DNA from: a bacterium UBA2219
GTDB taxonomy: Bacteria; Desulfobacterota; Deferrimicrobia; Deferrimicrobiales; Deferrimicrobiaceae
Direction: 5' to 3'
DNA: 21,043 nt
Assembly (NCBI GenBank): GCA_002327765.1
Contig: DCUH01000111.1
Location: 1-21,043 of the forward strand
Each line of letters starts with the position of its first letter. Within the stretch, counting starts at the first letter, position 1. Shown here one piece after another: positions 1 through 7,963 of the stretch. Both the position numbers and the translations under genes were made by a program. Under the pieces are notes generated by a model, which was not told the origin of the DNA, made no database searches, and saw only the letters and a list, made by a program, of their open reading frames with translations.

Positions 1-540
1 AAACCCGCCGAACAGGACCAGGACCGCCACGTCGACCGCCGCGAGCAGCAGCGTGACGTTCATCAGGGTGCGGACCTCGTCGGCGATCCCGGGCGAATGG
101 AACCGAACGCGGATCCCGCGGGGGGGAGGCGCGCCGTCCCCGGCGGCGACGACGCGCGGCGCGTTGAACGGCAGCGTCACGTCCACCGTGGGGTAGATCG
201 GAAGCAGGGTGAAGGCTTTCCTCCCGACGGGCGTCACGAGCGGCCGCCCTTCGGCCGGTCCTTCCGGAAGGAGGGTGATCTCCTTTATGTACGGGGAGAG
301 GCTGCCGGAATAGTCGACGTCCTTCTCCATCGCGCGCCGGACCACCTCGGCGACCGACACGCCCGCCTCGACATGGCGGCGCTCCAGGGCGACCTCGATG
401 ACCTTCAGCGCAAAGATGGCCAGCAGCGCGAGCGACGCGGTGGCCACCAGCGCGAGCTGGATCAGCACGCCGGCGCGTATGGAGAGCGGCGCGCGGAGGC
501 GCGCCCACCGGGGAACGGGTTCGCTGGGCCGGGAGGTCAC
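1..540 (-). CDS. Membrane sensor protein, N-terminal part (probable sensor histidine kinase)
   Basis: Only the first 180 codons are inside the window; the 3' end runs off the left edge. A GTG start at 540 is used because no ATG lies near the N-terminus and an in-frame stop (the asnB stop, 574-576) lies just upstream. There is no clear Shine-Dalgarno. The protein has a short basic cytoplasmic tail, a first membrane segment at about residues 23-47, an extracytoplasmic region of about 115 residues, and a second membrane segment starting near residue 161 and cut by the edge. This two-helix layout around a periplasmic sensor region is typical of sensor histidine kinases and chemoreceptors. The kinase core is not visible, so the family is inferred. 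It follows asnB by 33 nt on the same strand and may be cotranscribed with it. Confidence 0.5.
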   Translation of the reverse strand, partial: MTSRPSEPVPRWARLRAPLSIRAGVLIQLALVATASLALLAIFALKVIEVALERRHVEAGVSVAEVVRRAMEKDVDYSGSLSPYIKEITLLPEGPAEGRPLVTPVGRKAFTLLPIYPTVDVTLPFNAPRVVAAGDGAPPPRGIRVRFHSPGIADEVRTLMNVTLLLAAVDVAVLVLFGGF

Positions 541-573
541 AGGACGTAGGATAGCAAAACCGCGCCCGGGGAA

Positions 574-2448
574 CTATCCCGCGGGCCGGTACCGCTCGAG
601 CCACATCGCGAAGACCAGGAGCGCCCACAGCCGGTACTGGTTGTCGCGGCGGCCCGAAAGGTGTTCCTCGACGACCCGCTTCACGCCCTCGGGCCGGAGG
701 AATCCCTCGCGCCGCACGCGCTCCGCGTTCAGGTACTCGTCGAGCAGCGGCCGCAGCTCGTCGCGCAGCCAGCGGTTGACCGGGATGCCGAACCCCATCT
801 TCGGCCGGTCCACCAGCGCCTCGGGCACGTGCCGGAAGAGGACTTTCTTCAGAAGGCGCTTCGTCTCCCCGCCCCGCGCCTTGAACTCCATGGGGAGCCG
901 GGCCGCGAATTCCACGATCCGGTGGTCGAGCAGCGGCACCCGCGCTTCCAGCGAGTACGCCATGGAGGCGCGGTCGACCTTCGCCAGGATATCGTCGGCG
1001 AGGTACGTCAGGATGTCGGTGGCCATCGCCCGCTCGACGATGCCGCCCGCGCGAGGGTCCCGGAAGGCCTGGAAGTACCGCAGCCCCCGGTCGTCGAAGG
1101 TCTCCGGAAGGATCTCCCCGAGCCGACGCCGCTCGAAGATCCCCACCGTGTGGAAATACATCTCCGCCGGGTCGTCATAGAGGATGCTCTCCGCCCCCCG
1201 CTGCACCTTGTGGATCGGCACGCGGGAAAGGAGAGAGCAGAGAGGCCGGCGGAGGAACCCCGGGATCCCCTGCGCCAGGGTTCCCTGGCGCACCCACGCG
1301 TACCGCGGGTACCCGCAGAACAGCTCGTCCCCCCCGTCGCCGGACAGGCTCACGGTGACGTGGCTTCTCGTGAACTCCGAGACCAGCATCGTCGGGATGG
1401 CGGAGGAGTCCGCGAACGGCTCGTCGTACGCGTCCGGGATCCGGCGGACCAGGTCCAGCGCCTCCCTCGGCGTGCAGATCTTCTCGTGATGCTCCGTCCC
1501 CAGGTGCTCCGCGACGGCCCGTGCGTGCGGCGACTCGTCGTAGCCGCTCTCCCGGAAGCCGATGGAGAAGGTCTTCACCTTCCCCGTGGCCGCCTTCCTC
1601 ATGAGCGCCACCGTCAGGGACGAATCGATCCCCCCGGATAGGAACGCCCCGAGAGGGACGTCGCTGATCAACCGGTAGCGGATGGAGGAGTCGAGCAACG
1701 CGGCCAGCTCCTCCTCGTACTCCCCCTCGCTGCGGACGGAGCCCTCCGCTTTCCGCCAATGGTCGAAAAGGTCCCAGTAGGCCCGGTCCGCCACCGCCCC
1801 GTCGGCCCCGATCTCGACGATGCGCCCCGGCAGCACCTTCTCCACGTTCCTGTAGATCGAGAAGGGCGCGGGGACGTACTGGAATTCGAGGAAGTACTGC
1901 AGGGCCGCCCGGTCGACCTCGCGGGGGAAATCCCGGTGCTCGAGGAGGCCCGACAGCGTGGAGGAGAACAGGAACATGCCCGGCAGGCGCGCGAGGAACA
2001 GCGGCTTGATCCCGATCCGGTCCCGCACGAGGTAGAGCTTCCGAGCCCCGGTGTCCCACAGGGCGAATGCGAACATGCCGATGAAGCGACGGACCGCGGC
2101 GTCGACGCCCCATTCCCGAAAGGCGGCCAGCATGACCTCGGTGTCCGAACCTCCCCGGAAGGTGTGGCCGCGCCCCGCGAGCTCGTCCCGCAGCTCCCGG
2201 TAGTTGTAGACTTCCCCGTTGAAGGACAGGACCATCGTCCCGTCGGAGGAGAACATCGGCTGGGCCCCCGCCTCCGACAGGTCGATGATGGATAGCCGGC
2301 GGTGCGACAGCCCGACCCGGCCGTCGGGGGAAAGGTAGGTCCCCGAGGCGTCCGGACCCCGGCGCCGCATGCAGTCGCCCATCGCGCGGAGCAGTCGCTC
2401 GCCCGGAAGGGCGTTCCCCGTCGACAGGAATCCCGCGATCCCGCACAT
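574..2448 (-). CDS. asnB: Asparagine synthase (glutamine-hydrolysing) family amidotransferase
   Basis: 624 residues, the normal length for AsnB. After Met1 is removed, Cys2 of MCGIAGF is the N-terminal nucleophile of the class II glutaminase domain. Further glutaminase motifs are RRLSIID (50-56), NGEVYN (77-82) and GGSD (99-102). The synthetase half has the ATP-pyrophosphatase loop SGGIDSS (271-277), a SGDGGDELF motif (369-377) and a DRASMAYSLEARVPLLDH-type block further on. The known reaction moves glutamine-derived ammonia onto an adenylated carboxylate. AsnB-like enzymes in polysaccharide clusters often amidate sugar uronates or act on unknown substrates. The position 3 nt after a glycosyltransferase gene suggests a glycan role, but an ordinary asparagine synthetase cannot be excluded. 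The gene symbol names the family only. Confidence 0.93.
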   Translation of the reverse strand: MCGIAGFLSTGNALPGERLLRAMGDCMRRRGPDASGTYLSPDGRVGLSHRRLSIIDLSEAGAQPMFSSDGTMVLSFNGEVYNYRELRDELAGRGHTFRGGSDTEVMLAAFREWGVDAAVRRFIGMFAFALWDTGARKLYLVRDRIGIKPLFLARLPGMFLFSSTLSGLLEHRDFPREVDRAALQYFLEFQYVPAPFSIYRNVEKVLPGRIVEIGADGAVADRAYWDLFDHWRKAEGSVRSEGEYEEELAALLDSSIRYRLISDVPLGAFLSGGIDSSLTVALMRKAATGKVKTFSIGFRESGYDESPHARAVAEHLGTEHHEKICTPREALDLVRRIPDAYDEPFADSSAIPTMLVSEFTRSHVTVSLSGDGGDELFCGYPRYAWVRQGTLAQGIPGFLRRPLCSLLSRVPIHKVQRGAESILYDDPAEMYFHTVGIFERRRLGEILPETFDDRGLRYFQAFRDPRAGGIVERAMATDILTYLADDILAKVDRASMAYSLEARVPLLDHRIVEFAARLPMEFKARGGETKRLLKKVLFRHVPEALVDRPKMGFGIPVNRWLRDELRPLLDEYLNAERVRREGFLRPEGVKRVVEEHLSGRRDNQYRLWALLVFAMWLERYRPAG

Positions 2449-2451
2449 CCC

Positions 2452-3603
2452 CTAACGCCCCTCCCCCGCCAGCGATCCGTACATCGCCTCCATCTCCGCA
2501 ACCATCCGGTTCACCGAGAAGCTCCCGCACGCGCGCTTCCGTCCCGCTTCGCCCATCGATTTCCGCCGGTCCGCGTCCGCAAGCAGCTCCTCCATCGCCG
2601 CGGCGAGGGCGGCGTGGTCCCGCGCCGGCGCCAACAGCCCCGTCACGCCGTGCTCCACGGCCTCCGCGTTCCCCCCGACCTCGAACGCGACCACCGGCAA
2701 CCCCGCCGACATCGCCTCGAGGACGGCGTTCGAGAATCCCTCCTCCCGCGAAGGATGGACGAACAGGTCGCTCGCCCGCAAAAGGTCCGGGACATCCGTG
2801 CGGCTTCCCAAGAAGCGCACGGACCGCTCGATCCCCCGGCTCCGGGCAATCCGTCGCGTCGCCTCCAGCGTGCCGGAATCCCGGCCGACGAGAAGGAACG
2901 TCGCGGCCGGGAAGCGACGGGCGACCTGCGCCGCGGCTTCGACCAGTTCCGCATGCCCCTTGTAGGGGTAGAAGTTGGAGACGCACACGATCACCGGCGA
3001 CCCGAGGGGCAGCCCCTCCCTGACCCGGAACGCCTCGACCGCACCGGGAGTCCAGGGGTCCAGGGGCGCGACCCCGTTGTAGATCTTCCGGAACTTCCCC
3101 TCCCAGTGCGTCTCGGTCCGCTCCACGTCCCGCCGCACGGCGTCGGAGTTCACGAGGATGACGTCCGCCAGGCGGTTTCCCAGCGGCTCGACGCGCCGCA
3201 GGAACGGATAGAGACGCTTGTAGTCCGCCAGGGCGCGCTTGCTGACGATCACGCGCGGAACGCCGGCCAGCCGCGCCGCGACCGGCCCGATGACGTTCGC
3301 GGCAGGCAGGTAGGCGTGCACGATGTCCGGCCGGTCCCGGCGCAGGAGACGCGCCGCCCGGGCAATCGTACGCAGTTGCTCCAGCGGCCCCGTGCGGAAC
3401 CGCCGCCCCTTCCGGGGATCCCCGAAGACGGTCACCGGCAGCAGCGCCGCGAAGTCGTCATGGAGCGACCCGCCGCCTGCAGTGGTGATCAGGGAAAGAT
3501 CGAAGCGGGAGCGGTCGATGCGGCGCGCCAGCGCGAACACATGGCGCTCGGTCCCGCCGGACTCCACGTTCGGGAGGATGTATGCGACCTTGACGGGTCT
3601 CAT
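2452..3603 (-). CDS. GT4-family glycosyltransferase (first of a tandem pair)
   Basis: 383 residues with the GT-B fold pattern of family 4. The N-terminal domain opens with a VAYILPNVESGGTERH strand and glycine-rich loop (6-21). The C-terminal nucleotide-sugar domain has a VSNFYPYKGH segment (208-217) and the E-x7-E motif EEGFSNAVLE at 287-296, followed by GLPVVAFEVGGNAEAV. The enzyme should transfer a sugar from a nucleotide donor to a growing lipid-linked glycan at the inner face of the membrane; donor and acceptor cannot be read from sequence. The ATG at 3603 is chosen because this is where homology to GT4 begins; the open frame upstream overlaps the neighbouring gene. It starts 10 nt after the stop of a clearly related GT4 gene and ends 3 nt before asnB. 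Confidence 0.93.
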   Translation of the reverse strand: MRPVKVAYILPNVESGGTERHVFALARRIDRSRFDLSLITTAGGGSLHDDFAALLPVTVFGDPRKGRRFRTGPLEQLRTIARAARLLRRDRPDIVHAYLPAANVIGPVAARLAGVPRVIVSKRALADYKRLYPFLRRVEPLGNRLADVILVNSDAVRRDVERTETHWEGKFRKIYNGVAPLDPWTPGAVEAFRVREGLPLGSPVIVCVSNFYPYKGHAELVEAAAQVARRFPAATFLLVGRDSGTLEATRRIARSRGIERSVRFLGSRTDVPDLLRASDLFVHPSREEGFSNAVLEAMSAGLPVVAFEVGGNAEAVEHGVTGLLAPARDHAALAAAMEELLADADRRKSMGEAGRKRACGSFSVNRMVAEMEAMYGSLAGEGR

Positions 3604-3613
3604 CGCCGATGGA

Positions 3614-4807
3614 TTATACCCGACGGGACAGGGGCCTGCCCTCCAGGAGTTCGACGTACGTCTCTTCCACCGCCGACACCATTCCCTCCGGCCCGAACCG
3701 GTCCCGCACCCGTTCCCTCGCCGCGCGTCCCATCTCCGCGGCCCGGACAGGCTCCCGGAGCAGGCCGAGGATCGCGGCAGCCAGGGCGCGGGAATCCCCG
3801 GGCGGGAAGAGGATCCCGGTCGCCCCGTCCTCCACGGCTTCGGGGTTGCCCCCGGCGTCGGAGGCCACGACGGGGATGCCCGCGGCCATCGCCTCGAGGA
3901 TGGCGTTGGAGAACCCTTCCTGCTCCCCGGGGTGGGCAACGAGGAGCGACGCGCCGAGGATCGCCGCCACGTCCCTTCGGGAGCCGGCGAGAACGACGAC
4001 CCGCTCGAGGCCGAGTTCGCGGATCCTCCTCCGGACCGGCGCCGCTTCCGCGTCCTCCCTCCCGACGAAGAGGAAACGGACCGCCGGGAACTCCTCCGCG
4101 ACGATCCGGGCGGCTTCCACCAGGCAAAGGTGCCCCTTGTCCTCGCGGATGTTGGCGACGTACGACACGACCGGGACGCCGGGTGGAAGGCCGAGATCCA
4201 CCGGCGGCGGTCCCTTCCCGCCGGGCCCCGGCGGGACATCCAGACCGTTGTATACCAGGAACATCTTCCCCTCGGCGAACCGCTCGGTCCTCCGCACGTC
4301 CCCGGCGACCGCCCGGGAGTTCACCATCACCGCATCCGCGGCGAGGTTCGCCAGGTTTTCGAAGAACGAGTAGACGGGGTGCCCTTCCTTGTACCGGCAC
4401 AGCGCCCGCTTGCTGACGATCCTCACCCTCGTGCCGCGGCCGAGCGTCGCCGCCATGGCGAGTACGCATGCCGCGGGAAGGTAGGCGTGAACCACCCCCA
4501 CGCGGCGCTCCTCCAGGACGCGGGCGAATCCCCGGAAGAACCGGAAGGCATCCCTCGCGAGAGGAAGGAACTTGGCCGGGCGCAGGGATATCCCCCGGTA
4601 TGGAAGGCGGTACACCGGGATTCCGCTCGCGGCGAATTCCTCCGACAGCGCCGCGTCCTCGGACGTGCTGATGACGCAGGGGGCGAACCGTTCCCGGTCG
4701 ATGCGGGAAGCGAGGTCCAGCACGTGCTTCTCCGTTCCCCCGCGCCCGAGCCCGGGAAGGACGTACGCCACTCCCGCGGGAAATGAGGCCGGTCTTTTTT
4801 CCATCAT
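3614..4807 (-). CDS. GT4-family glycosyltransferase (second of a tandem pair)
   Basis: 397 residues, GT-B fold. N-terminal VAYVLPGLGRGGTEKH (13-28) and C-terminal EQEGFSNAILE (295-305, E297-x7-E305) mark a retaining GT4 enzyme. It resembles the downstream gene at 2452-3603 along its whole length, with matching VHAYLPAA, VSKRAL and NAxLEAMxAGxPVVA blocks, so the two are paralogues from a tandem duplication. Two adjacent ATGs (4807 and 4804) could both serve as start, and no good Shine-Dalgarno is visible. It is the first gene of the leftward group and diverges from the flippase gene. Its role is probably addition of one sugar to the repeat unit; specificity is unknown. Confidence 0.92.
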   Translation of the reverse strand: MMEKRPASFPAGVAYVLPGLGRGGTEKHVLDLASRIDRERFAPCVISTSEDAALSEEFAASGIPVYRLPYRGISLRPAKFLPLARDAFRFFRGFARVLEERRVGVVHAYLPAACVLAMAATLGRGTRVRIVSKRALCRYKEGHPVYSFFENLANLAADAVMVNSRAVAGDVRRTERFAEGKMFLVYNGLDVPPGPGGKGPPPVDLGLPPGVPVVSYVANIREDKGHLCLVEAARIVAEEFPAVRFLFVGREDAEAAPVRRRIRELGLERVVVLAGSRRDVAAILGASLLVAHPGEQEGFSNAILEAMAAGIPVVASDAGGNPEAVEDGATGILFPPGDSRALAAAILGLLREPVRAAEMGRAARERVRDRFGPEGMVSAVEETYVELLEGRPLSRRV

Positions 4808-4823
4808 GGCAGGGTCCGTAGGC

Positions 4824-4853
4824 AGTGTCCCCGATTCCCCTCCATGCTGTCAA
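4824..4853 (-). promoter_or_regulatory. Candidate sigma70 promoter for the leftward GT4/asnB group
   Basis: Read on the minus strand, a perfect TTGACA lies at 4853-4848 in the divergent gap between the GT4 and flippase genes. About 18 nt downstream is GACACT (4829-4824), a poor -10. The predicted start point would leave a leader of only about 10 nt before the ATG at 4807. The -35 match is good; the -10 is weak, so this is a tentative call. Confidence 0.3.
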
Positions 4854-4879
4854 CGTCGCACACCCGGATGGTATCCGTC

Positions 4880-6394
4880 ATGCGCCATGTGGTATTTTCC
4901 CCCCAGATGGACACTGGACCAACCGACATCCCCGCTCCCGGCCCGAAGGGTCGCTCCCTTGCCCGCGCCGTTCTCGGCGGCACAGCGTTGCTGACCATCG
5001 CCGGGATCGTGACCCGGATGTTCGGCCTGGCCTCCTCCCCCATATTGACCCGGCTTGTAGGTCCGGCGCCCTACGGCGTCGTAGCGCTTGCGGGGACGAT
5101 CTCTTCCCTCGCAACCACGGTGGCCCTCCTGGGAGTGGATCTCGCGTATTTCCGCTTCTTCTTCATCGGAGGGGATTCAGGCCGCTCCGTCGAACGGTTC
5201 TGCTGGCGCTTTTCCCTGTCGATGGGGCTGGGCTTCTCGCTCGTCGCCGGAGCCGGATGGTGGCTGATCAGCCCCTCGTCCCTCTACAGCGGACTTGCCC
5301 CCGTGGTGGCGGCGGGCACGCTCGTCGCGCTAATCGTCACCATGTCAACGACCCGGCGGAGGATTCACGGCGACTACCCGAGAATCGCGGCGGCTACGGT
5401 AGCCGGGGGGGCTGTCGGGGTCGTCGTATCCGTATTCCTCGCGTGGCGTTGGCGAGCGGACGCCCAGGCAATGCTCGTCGGCGCGCTCATTGGTTCCCTC
5501 GCGACGGTGGCGATCCTGGGCATTCCCCCGGTCTCGTCGCTCCTGCGGCCGTCGGGGCTCGGGCCCGCAAAACGGAAGGAACTGCTGCTCATGGGGATCG
5601 CCGGCGCCGTGACCGCGCCGATGTATTGGGTCATAGCCTCCGCGGACCGGTGGTTCCTCGGAGCGTGGGCGGGCGCAGGCTCCCTGGGGATCTACTCCTT
5701 CGCCTCCACGATCGGGCTCATAGGGATGATGGTCAACTCGGCCCTCACCCTGGCCTGGTTTCCGGAAGTCAGCCGGGAATACGAGGCGTCACCGGGCGGC
5801 TCGCCCGCGGCGATCGGAAGGATGTGGGCGCGGCTCGCGGCGTTGCTGATGGTGACGTGGCTTGCCGTAGCGGCCTCGGGAGGGGACCTGATCCGGCTGT
5901 TCGCAGACAGAAGGTTCCACGAAGGAGCGGCATTCGTCCCGTGGATTGCCGGGGGAGTCTTCTTCAACGGGATGGCGTCCCTTGCGAACACGGGGCTTCT
6001 CCTGTCCAGGAACCTCGTGCCGACGGCGTGGTGCTGGACCGCCGGCGCCGCAGCCAACCTGGCACTGAACGCCCTGCTGGTCGGCCCTTTCGGCGCCATG
6101 GGCGCTTCCCTTGCCTCGTTTCTGTCCTACGCCCTCATCGCCGCAGGCATGGTCCGCGCGGCGCAGTGCCGCCTTTACCTGCCGATCCCCTGGGGAAAAC
6201 TGGCGGGCGCCGCGGCGCTGGCGATCGGGGCAGGAGCCCTGATGTCCTTCCCATGGAGTGCGTCCCCGGCCTGGAGTCTGATGATGAAGCTCCCCTGCGG
6301 CGCGGCGGCCGCAGCCGCCATGGGAGCGATCGCAGCCCCCGACTGGATGCGCAGCTTCGCCCGGGGAGACCTGTTCCGGCGGGAAGCCCCGTAA
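4880..6394 (+). CDS. Wzx-type polysaccharide flippase (MOP superfamily)
   Basis: About 505 residues with roughly 12-14 hydrophobic segments spread over the full length. An N-terminal SLARAVLGGTALLTIAG segment, then LASSPILTRLVGPAPYG, is typical of O-antigen/teichoic acid flippases. These proteins move undecaprenyl-linked oligosaccharides from the cytoplasmic to the periplasmic face of the inner membrane. The start is uncertain: in-frame ATGs lie at 4844, 4868, 4880 and 4907. I place it at 4880 because a GGATGG sequence 8 nt upstream is the only Shine-Dalgarno-like site, but 4907 also fits the usual short cytoplasmic tail before helix 1. The gene diverges from the GT4 pair and is followed by a methyltransferase remnant and a GT39 gene on the same strand. 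Confidence 0.88.
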   Translation: MRHVVFSPQMDTGPTDIPAPGPKGRSLARAVLGGTALLTIAGIVTRMFGLASSPILTRLVGPAPYGVVALAGTISSLATTVALLGVDLAYFRFFFIGGDSGRSVERFCWRFSLSMGLGFSLVAGAGWWLISPSSLYSGLAPVVAAGTLVALIVTMSTTRRRIHGDYPRIAAATVAGGAVGVVVSVFLAWRWRADAQAMLVGALIGSLATVAILGIPPVSSLLRPSGLGPAKRKELLLMGIAGAVTAPMYWVIASADRWFLGAWAGAGSLGIYSFASTIGLIGMMVNSALTLAWFPEVSREYEASPGGSPAAIGRMWARLAALLMVTWLAVAASGGDLIRLFADRRFHEGAAFVPWIAGGVFFNGMASLANTGLLLSRNLVPTAWCWTAGAAANLALNALLVGPFGAMGASLASFLSYALIAAGMVRAAQCRLYLPIPWGKLAGAAALAIGAGALMSFPWSASPAWSLMMKLPCGAAAAAAMGAIAAPDWMRSFARGDLFRREAP

Positions 6395-6519
6395 CCCGCG
6401 CAGGTCGACCGGCGGCACCCTCCCTGCCGGATTCCGGGGCGACTGGTAACCGCCGGAAAGGCGGAATATACTTTTCGATCGTGTCCGAATCGACCAGGGA
6501 ATCCGGGAGGCAGGCCGGG
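6395..6519 (+). other. Intergenic spacer with small hairpin and candidate -10 element
   Basis: This 125-nt spacer follows the flippase stop. It holds a 5-bp GC hairpin (CCGCC/GGCGG, loop GGAAA, 6450-6464) followed by AATATACTTTT. The hairpin with its short T-run could be a weak terminator. The TATACT at 6467-6472 is a good -10 match, but the region 17 nt upstream (TGGTAA) is a poor -35. A Shine-Dalgarno-like GGGAGG at 6505-6510 precedes the ATG at 6520 by 9 nt. None of these is strong alone. Confidence 0.3.
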
Positions 6520-6729
6520 ATGTCGAACGCTTTCTCGTTCGGGCGGAACCGGGACCGTTACATCCGGGAGCATTGCAGCGAGGCGCAGGCGGAGACCTCC
6601 CGGATGCGGCTCCTGGATTTTCGGGGCGCTCCTGTCGAGGGGAAGAGCTTCCCCGGCATCGGATGCGGCGGCGGAAACCACTTCGTTCGCGGGAACAATG
6701 CCGATGCCGGCGATCATCGCGAGAAGTAG
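6520..6729 (+). pseudogene. N-terminal remnant of a class I SAM methyltransferase
   Basis: A 69-codon frame with its own Shine-Dalgarno (GGGAGG, 6505-6510, 9 nt spacing). The peptide matches the pattern at the start of a class I methyltransferase type: FSFGRNRDRYIREH, then EGKSFPGIGCGGGNHF at about residues 40-55. The last block should read close to SFLDIGCGxG, the SAM-binding motif I. Here the expected LD is PG, which differs from CTCGAC by only two transitions. The frame then leaves the family pattern after about 60 residues and stops at 6729. A functional enzyme would be over 200 residues and carry the motif I acid. I read this as a truncated, decaying gene whose 3' end was replaced by the GT39 gene, which starts inside it at 6698. 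It could also be a small expressed peptide. Confidence 0.55.
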
Positions 6730-7963
6730 GATCCCCCCCCGCCTCGCCGCGGCCGCGCTGATCCCGCTCGCGGCCTTCCTCGCGGCCATCCTCTTCGCGC
6801 TGGCCTATCCCCTGCCGGAAGCGGCTAATGACGCCGTCGGGTACCTGGAGATCGCCCGGAACATCGCCGCAGGGAAGGGATTCTCGCAGGACGGAACGAC
6901 GCCGATGCTCTACCGCCCCCCCCTCTTCTCGATCCTGCTGGGCGGCTGGTTCCTCCTCACAGGTACCTCCTCCACCCTCTCGGCGGCCGTTTTCCAGTCG
7001 CTGGAGCACGCCGCGGGAGTCTGGATATCCTTCCTCCTTTTTATGGAATTCGCGCCGTCCCTCGCATGGGCGGCGGCGGGCGCGCTCTTCCTCGCCGTGA
7101 ACCCTCTGCTCGTGACAAGGGTCGTCTTCGTCCTGCAGGAGCCGACCATTCTGTTGACCACGACGCTTGCCGCCTGGCTCTCGGTCCGGCTCCTCCGGGG
7201 GCCTTCCCGCGGCCGGGCCGCACTCGCCGGGGCCGCCTGGGGCCTGTGCCTGCTTGCGAAGGTGGTCTCCTGGTTCGCGCCGTTCCTGCTCCTGTCGATG
7301 CGGTTCCTGCCGGGCGGCAGGAAGACGCCACTGCGGGGCGCAGAAGCCGCCGCGCTTCTGGCGTGCTTCGCGGCCGTAGCCACGCCATGGACGATCCGCA
7401 ACTACGTTCACACCGGGCGATTCATCCCCGTGAACGCGCAGGGGACGGGGATGCTGGAATGGAACGTGAAACAGGCGGTGATCCCGGGCGAGCGCCCCGG
7501 CCGGGAATTCGCCGGGGAAGTGTCCCGGTCGGGTCTTCCGGAAGTGGCACGCAAAAAGCTGCTGTGGGGATACGTCCTCGATCACCCGGGGCATTTCCTC
7601 TTCCGGCGCACCCTGAGGAACGCAATCCATTTCGGCGCACCGCCGAGGGACTGGTGGATCGCAAGGGGGCTCATACGGCCGGGACAGCACAGGGTCGGGT
7701 TCTGGATCCTTTCGGCCCTGTTCCACATTCCCTTGTACCTGATGCTGCTGATCAGAACCCGGGATTGGTGGAAAGGCGGGACGTCGCCTCCGTACGGCTT
7801 CCTCGTGCTCCTGTACTGGACGTACTGGGCCGAGCACGCCGCTCTCTGGGGCGATCCGCGGTTCGGCCTCGCCGTCTACCCCCTGTTGGCGTTATTCGCG
7901 CTCCCGCGGGGAGCCGGGGCCATCGGCGGGGTCAGTGGAGGGCGTATTCCTGAACCTGCGTAA
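6698..7963 (+). CDS. GT39/ArnT-like polytopic membrane glycosyltransferase
   Basis: 421 residues. A basic N-terminus leads into membrane segment 1 (about 16-38), then a periplasmic loop with ANDAVGYLEIARNIAAGKGF (43-62) and YRPPLFSILLG (72-82). Acidic residue and loop placement match the dolichyl-phosphate-mannose / ArnT class of GT-C transferases, which use polyprenyl-phosphate sugars on the periplasmic side. About ten further hydrophobic segments follow, and RNYVHTGRFIPVNAQG around 230-247 is also typical of this class. The start at 6698 (or the second ATG at 6704) has no clear Shine-Dalgarno and overlaps the methyltransferase remnant by 32 nt. The 3' end overlaps the convergent methyltransferase gene by 32 nt. 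It probably adds a sugar to a lipid-linked glycan or lipid A-like acceptor; the target is not known. Confidence 0.82.
   Translation: MPMPAIIARSRIPPRLAAAALIPLAAFLAAILFALAYPLPEAANDAVGYLEIARNIAAGKGFSQDGTTPMLYRPPLFSILLGGWFLLTGTSSTLSAAVFQSLEHAAGVWISFLLFMEFAPSLAWAAAGALFLAVNPLLVTRVVFVLQEPTILLTTTLAAWLSVRLLRGPSRGRAALAGAAWGLCLLAKVVSWFAPFLLLSMRFLPGGRKTPLRGAEAAALLACFAAVATPWTIRNYVHTGRFIPVNAQGTGMLEWNVKQAVIPGERPGREFAGEVSRSGLPEVARKKLLWGYVLDHPGHFLFRRTLRNAIHFGAPPRDWWIARGLIRPGQHRVGFWILSALFHIPLYLMLLIRTRDWWKGGTSPPYGFLVLLYWTYWAEHAALWGDPRFGLAVYPLLALFALPRGAGAIGGVSGGRIPEPA

Noticed and set aside
574..2448. Exosortase (XrtA/PEP-CTERM) type amidotransferase system
   Set aside because: AsnB-like amidotransferases occur in such loci, but no exosortase, PEP-CTERM protein or PrsK/PrsR-like regulator is visible in this window.
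3613..3618. Perfect TATAAT on the minus strand just before the GT4 gene at 3603
   Set aside because: It contains the TAA stop of the upstream gene, has no -35 match 16-18 nt upstream and lies only 10 nt from the ATG, so a promoter is unlikely.
2302..4416. Long open frame on the plus strand (704 codons)
   Set aside because: It is antisense to asnB and the two GT4 genes. Its translation is Arg/Pro-rich with no domain signal, as expected for the shadow of GC-rich coding DNA.
6450..6473. Rho-independent terminator after the flippase gene
   Set aside because: The stem is only 5 bp and the T-run is short and displaced by seven bases; kept as a weak note in the spacer entry rather than called.
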